DNA of 64,000 nt from Synaphobranchus kaupii (taxonomy: Eukaryota > Chordata > Actinopteri > Anguilliformes > Synaphobranchidae), in assembly GCA_029718625.1 (NCBI GenBank), contig CM056376.1:88727675-88791674 (forward strand), in the 5' to 3' direction. A program made the position numbers and the translations under genes. The notes under the pieces are model-generated. The model was not told where the DNA came from. It did not search any database and saw only the letters and a list, made by a program, of their open reading frames with translations. Below, piece by piece: positions 61,141-64,000 of this stretch; positions within the stretch are counted from its first letter, which is position 1; every line of letters starts with the position of its first letter.

Positions 61141-61214
61141 GTAAGTCCTCTTCCCTTGTTCATGCACATGGTTGTTATTGAGTAGTCCATCCATGGGATA
61201 GATAGCCAGTGGGA

Positions 61215-61648
61215 TTACCTGTGAGGGTCATATCCTGTGGGATTATCAGTGAGGATGATGACCTGTGGGATATCAGTGAGGGTGATATCCTGTTGGATAT
61301 CAGCGAGGGGTGATATCCTGGGGGATATCAGTGAGGGTGATATCATATGGGATATGAGTGAGGGGTGATATCCTGTGGGATATCGGTTAGGGTGATATCC
61401 TGTTGGATATCAGTGAGGGGTGATATCCTGGGGGATATCAGTGAGGGGTGATATCCTGGGGGATATCAGTGAGGGGTGATATCCTGGGGGATATTGGTGA
61501 GGGTGATAATCTGTGGGATATCAGTGAGCGCGATATTTTGTGGGATATCGGTGAGGGTGATAATCTGTGGGATATTGGTGAGGGTGATAATCTGTGGGAT
61601 ATCAGTGAGTTTGATTTCCTAAAGGATATTGTTGAGGGTGATATTTAG
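61215..61648 (+). repeat. 27/28-bp minisatellite, about 16 copies
   Basis: Unit ggatatcagtgagggtgata + tcctgtgg; palindromic gatatc in each unit. Open frame across it is a repeat artefact. Starts 75 bp after exon 65. Confidence 0.93.
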
Positions 61649-62639
61649 GCCCACTCCTGCCCCTATGCACATGCCCCTTATGGATAGATGAATTTCCACG
61701 CTCGGAAAGATTTGTTCCGGCTTGATTGGAAATTAAATTAGACTGCATGTAATCATCTCAGAGAACTTCCCCCTTCCCTGCTAATTCCCTCGAGAGTTAA
61801 AAGAGGAAGTGGCCAGAGAAATCAGAACCCAGCATATCAATGTGGTTCATTAACCAATATAGCCTTACGGTGCTTCACAGGCATTGAACCTAGATATTAA
61901 ATGCTGTTCACGATAATGAAATAGGCAGGACAGGAATAACTATGTAAGCAGCATTATTTGTTATCATATATCTTCATGTGTGTCTCTGTGTATTAGGAGT
62001 AATATGCCAATTTGATGTCATACAGCTTTCCAGTCTCATATATGAATAAATGCCATGGTTAATATAGTATTTGTAAATGAGCAGTGGGCTATGGTACAGC
62101 CATGTTCTTCATCAGAGCTTCCAAATACCAACCAATCTTTTTCAAGTGAAAGGACATGTGTTGCAAACATGGTTTAGTAGATTTAATCTTGGCAAAATGT
62201 ATGATATATATATTTTTTAAAAGCTTAATAAAACATTATTAGCCATGTTATACATCATTAAGTGCATTGTTGGTATTTAGTCGAATGTTAACTTATTTAA
62301 GAAAATAAAAATTATGTGCAACCTGTGCAAACAGACTGAGAAATTCCATGCAACATTACAATGTGTACAGTTGCTATGTTTTAAATGTTGATGCATTTTC
62401 CACCCCGGTGTCTTCTAACGCATTTTCTAATGTTTATTAATGCTGAATGAAAAATATACAGAAATGTATTTTTGTTATGCAAAATGGGGCTTTTCGTGTT
62501 TATTAAAGCACTAATGCATGCTTTATCACCGAAAATCAGATGTGTTACCGTCACCTTTTGTAATATGACTGTCTCATAATCCTATGATCATGATATTGAT
62601 CTTATTTAGGGTGAAGCCATCAGGGATTTCTAATTTAAG
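61649..62639. other. Intron, nothing assigned
   Basis: AT-rich; no exon or element recognised. Confidence 0.45.
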
Positions 62640-62896
62640 GAAACTACAAAAAAGAGGGAAATGCCAAGGCCGTGTATATTGACAGTAAAGCACTCTATGG
62701 AAACAGCAGTGCTGTGGAAAGTGTATTTAATCAACCTGATCAAAGCACAGATAGGCGTGGGCTTCCTGTTTCCACCCTTAATGGGGGGAAAGAATTCAAA
62801 GGCTCACTTCATCAGCCACCTTACTACAAGAATTTTGATTTAGAATTCGATGAAGGAGGTTCATGCGACCAAATTATTCTATTCTACATTATGTAA
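62640..62896 (+). other. Candidate alternative C-terminal exon ending in a stop
   Basis: Acceptor-like tttctaatttaag; entering in phase 1 from exon 65 gives an open frame of 85 codons (NYKKEGNAKAVYIDSKALYG ... KNFDLEFDEGGSCDQIILFY) to TAA at 62894-62896. FDEGGSC faintly recalls the DEGSC start of Kunitz domains, but the other Kunitz positions are missing. No AATAAA nearby. Could be chance. Confidence 0.28.
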
Positions 62897-63918
62897 AACT
62901 GTCCAATATTTTTTGATGCCCGAAAATGAGGGGGAGTATGTACTAAAGGTTTTATCATTTCTAAACAGTTCATACGATATAGATGAAAATACCCTCAAAT
63001 TAAAGCTGACAGTCTGCACTTCAACCTCATTGTCATTGTATCCCTTCAAACTCAAAGTGCTAGAGTACAGAACCAAAATAACAAAACATGGTGCTCACTG
63101 TATTTAATGCATCTTAACATCTAATCAGCTGCTTCATGTGTTGAGCTGCTTCATTTTTTCTTATTCTCAGTGGGTCTTCTTTTCAGAATATCAGAATATG
63201 TAAATGTGTACTGAGAACAATGTCCTATTTGTGCCAAGGTGACAATATTGAAATGATCTAGTTATCACAAAGTATCACTTCTGAAAGTTGTATCTGCTTA
63301 CATAGTATCAAGCTCACAGGCCAGGTTCACAGTTCCTGTCATGGTTTCACAAAAACCAAGAAATACGTGGTAGTAAAAAAAAATGGTTTCCCCTAAAGCC
63401 GATAAGTACAAGGTAGTAAAACCTGGAGGTTCATTAAACCTTTAAGGTGTAAGATCGCAAATAAGTGATTAGAATGTTCTTAATTGAACAATGTAATGAT
63501 GCTGTAACAACTGAGCAATGGAGTTCTAGAACACTGACTTTGAATTTTGAAAAAACATTCCAAAAGATCTACTCTTCAAAGGGTTAACTGTCCGTTCCTC
63601 AAGCTTTGAGCGTCATCCCTGCAATTTGGATCCAACCCGGTCAGTGTGAGCAAGGTTCTGCCTCAGAGTTTAACTTAATGAGAGGGGCAAGCTGTGTCCT
63701 GACGAGGAGAGGCATGGTAGACTCTAATGGAATTATCGGTGCCTGAGTGATGGTACGGCAGACATTTCGTTGACATTTTAAGGAGGACCTGGTGATGGTG
63801 ACAGGAGGCGTGAGAGGACTGCGGCGTGCCCCACTTAGAGCTGACTGATCCGGCCCGCCCCTCCTCCCTGTGGGAGCTGAGCGCCATTGTAATGGAATCA
63901 TTTATTTTCCCCAATCAG
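62897..63918. other. Intergenic or intron, nothing assigned
   Basis: AT-rich, becoming GC-richer from 63640. No exon seen apart from the candidate at the right edge. Confidence 0.4.
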
Positions 63919-63981
63919 TCGCCAAGAGGAGAGACGAGTGGAGACGGCGATACAGGCGGCACCCCCCAGCCCTTTTACCAG
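63919..63981 (+). CDS. col7a1l: Candidate NC2 exon at the window edge (63 bp)
   Basis: Good acceptor (ttattttccccaatcag), donor gtgaaa. Entering in phase 1 from exon 65 it reads AKRRDEWRRRYRRHPPALLP and leaves in phase 1; Arg-rich with a furin-type RRYRR. All three frames are open, so frame support is weak. Confidence 0.42.
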
Positions 63982-64000
63982 GTGAAATGCCAAATGACGA

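Noticed and set aside
59033..59130. 5S rRNA gene
   Set aside because: Only the promoter-bearing part resembles 5S; the rest is SINE body with a LINE tail.
59709..60041. Frame with poly Arg/Val/Cys and its antisense His/Thr frames
   Set aside because: TG/CG-rich low-complexity sequence; no supporting signal.
60158..60773. CRISPR-like regular repeats
   Set aside because: Units are contiguous with no unique spacers and the host is a vertebrate genome; it is a minisatellite.
61448..61648. Open frame with repeats DNLWDIGEG
   Set aside because: Pure translation of the 27/28-bp minisatellite; no start context, splice sites or non-repeat sequence.

Overview
This is an intron-rich window from a ray-finned (teleost) fish genome. 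The coding DNA comes as many short GT-AG exons of 9-27 Gly-X-Y codons. The introns are full of fish repeats: Tc1/mariner, hAT, PIF/Harbinger-like and TTAA-flanked transposons, L2-type and other LINEs, 5S-rRNA-headed SINEs, MITEs and microsatellites. No bacterial gene, CRISPR array or structural RNA gene is present.

One gene on the + strand fills the window. I read about 65 exons from 2458 to 61140, all in one continuous frame. I assign it to a type VII collagen-like alpha chain (col7a1/col7a1l family). The evidence is (i) an interrupted triple helix built of many small exons, (ii) a hinge whose first part ([12 protein letters not shown] + [12 protein letters not shown]) resembles the start of the human COL7A1 hinge, and (iii) a C-terminal junction [16 protein letters not shown]...ADKC that lines up with human GEKGEAALTEDDIRGF...SQHC, followed by an acidic NC2-like segment. 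The N-terminal NC1 region (VWA and FN3 modules in COL7A1) lies upstream of the window. The extreme C-terminus, with any Kunitz domain, lies at or beyond the right edge.

Layout: 1-2457, intron with a tRNA-type SINE. 2458-13201, first collagenous segment (23 exons, about 374 residues, several interruptions). 13292-32626, hinge (17 exons, about 612 residues, against about 39 in human). The hinge holds a conserved helical start, acidic/basic blocks, a run of duplicated 45-54 bp mini-exons, and one 0.7 kb Glu-rich exon with 36-bp repeats. 32827-56611, second collagenous segment (23 exons, about 449 residues). 58591-61140, NC2. 61141-64000, two minisatellites upstream and downstream of the last firm exon and two uncertain terminal exons.

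The most unusual feature is the expanded, repeat-built, highly charged hinge in the middle of an anchoring-fibril-type collagen. Domain and family statements come from memory of the family; no database search was run.
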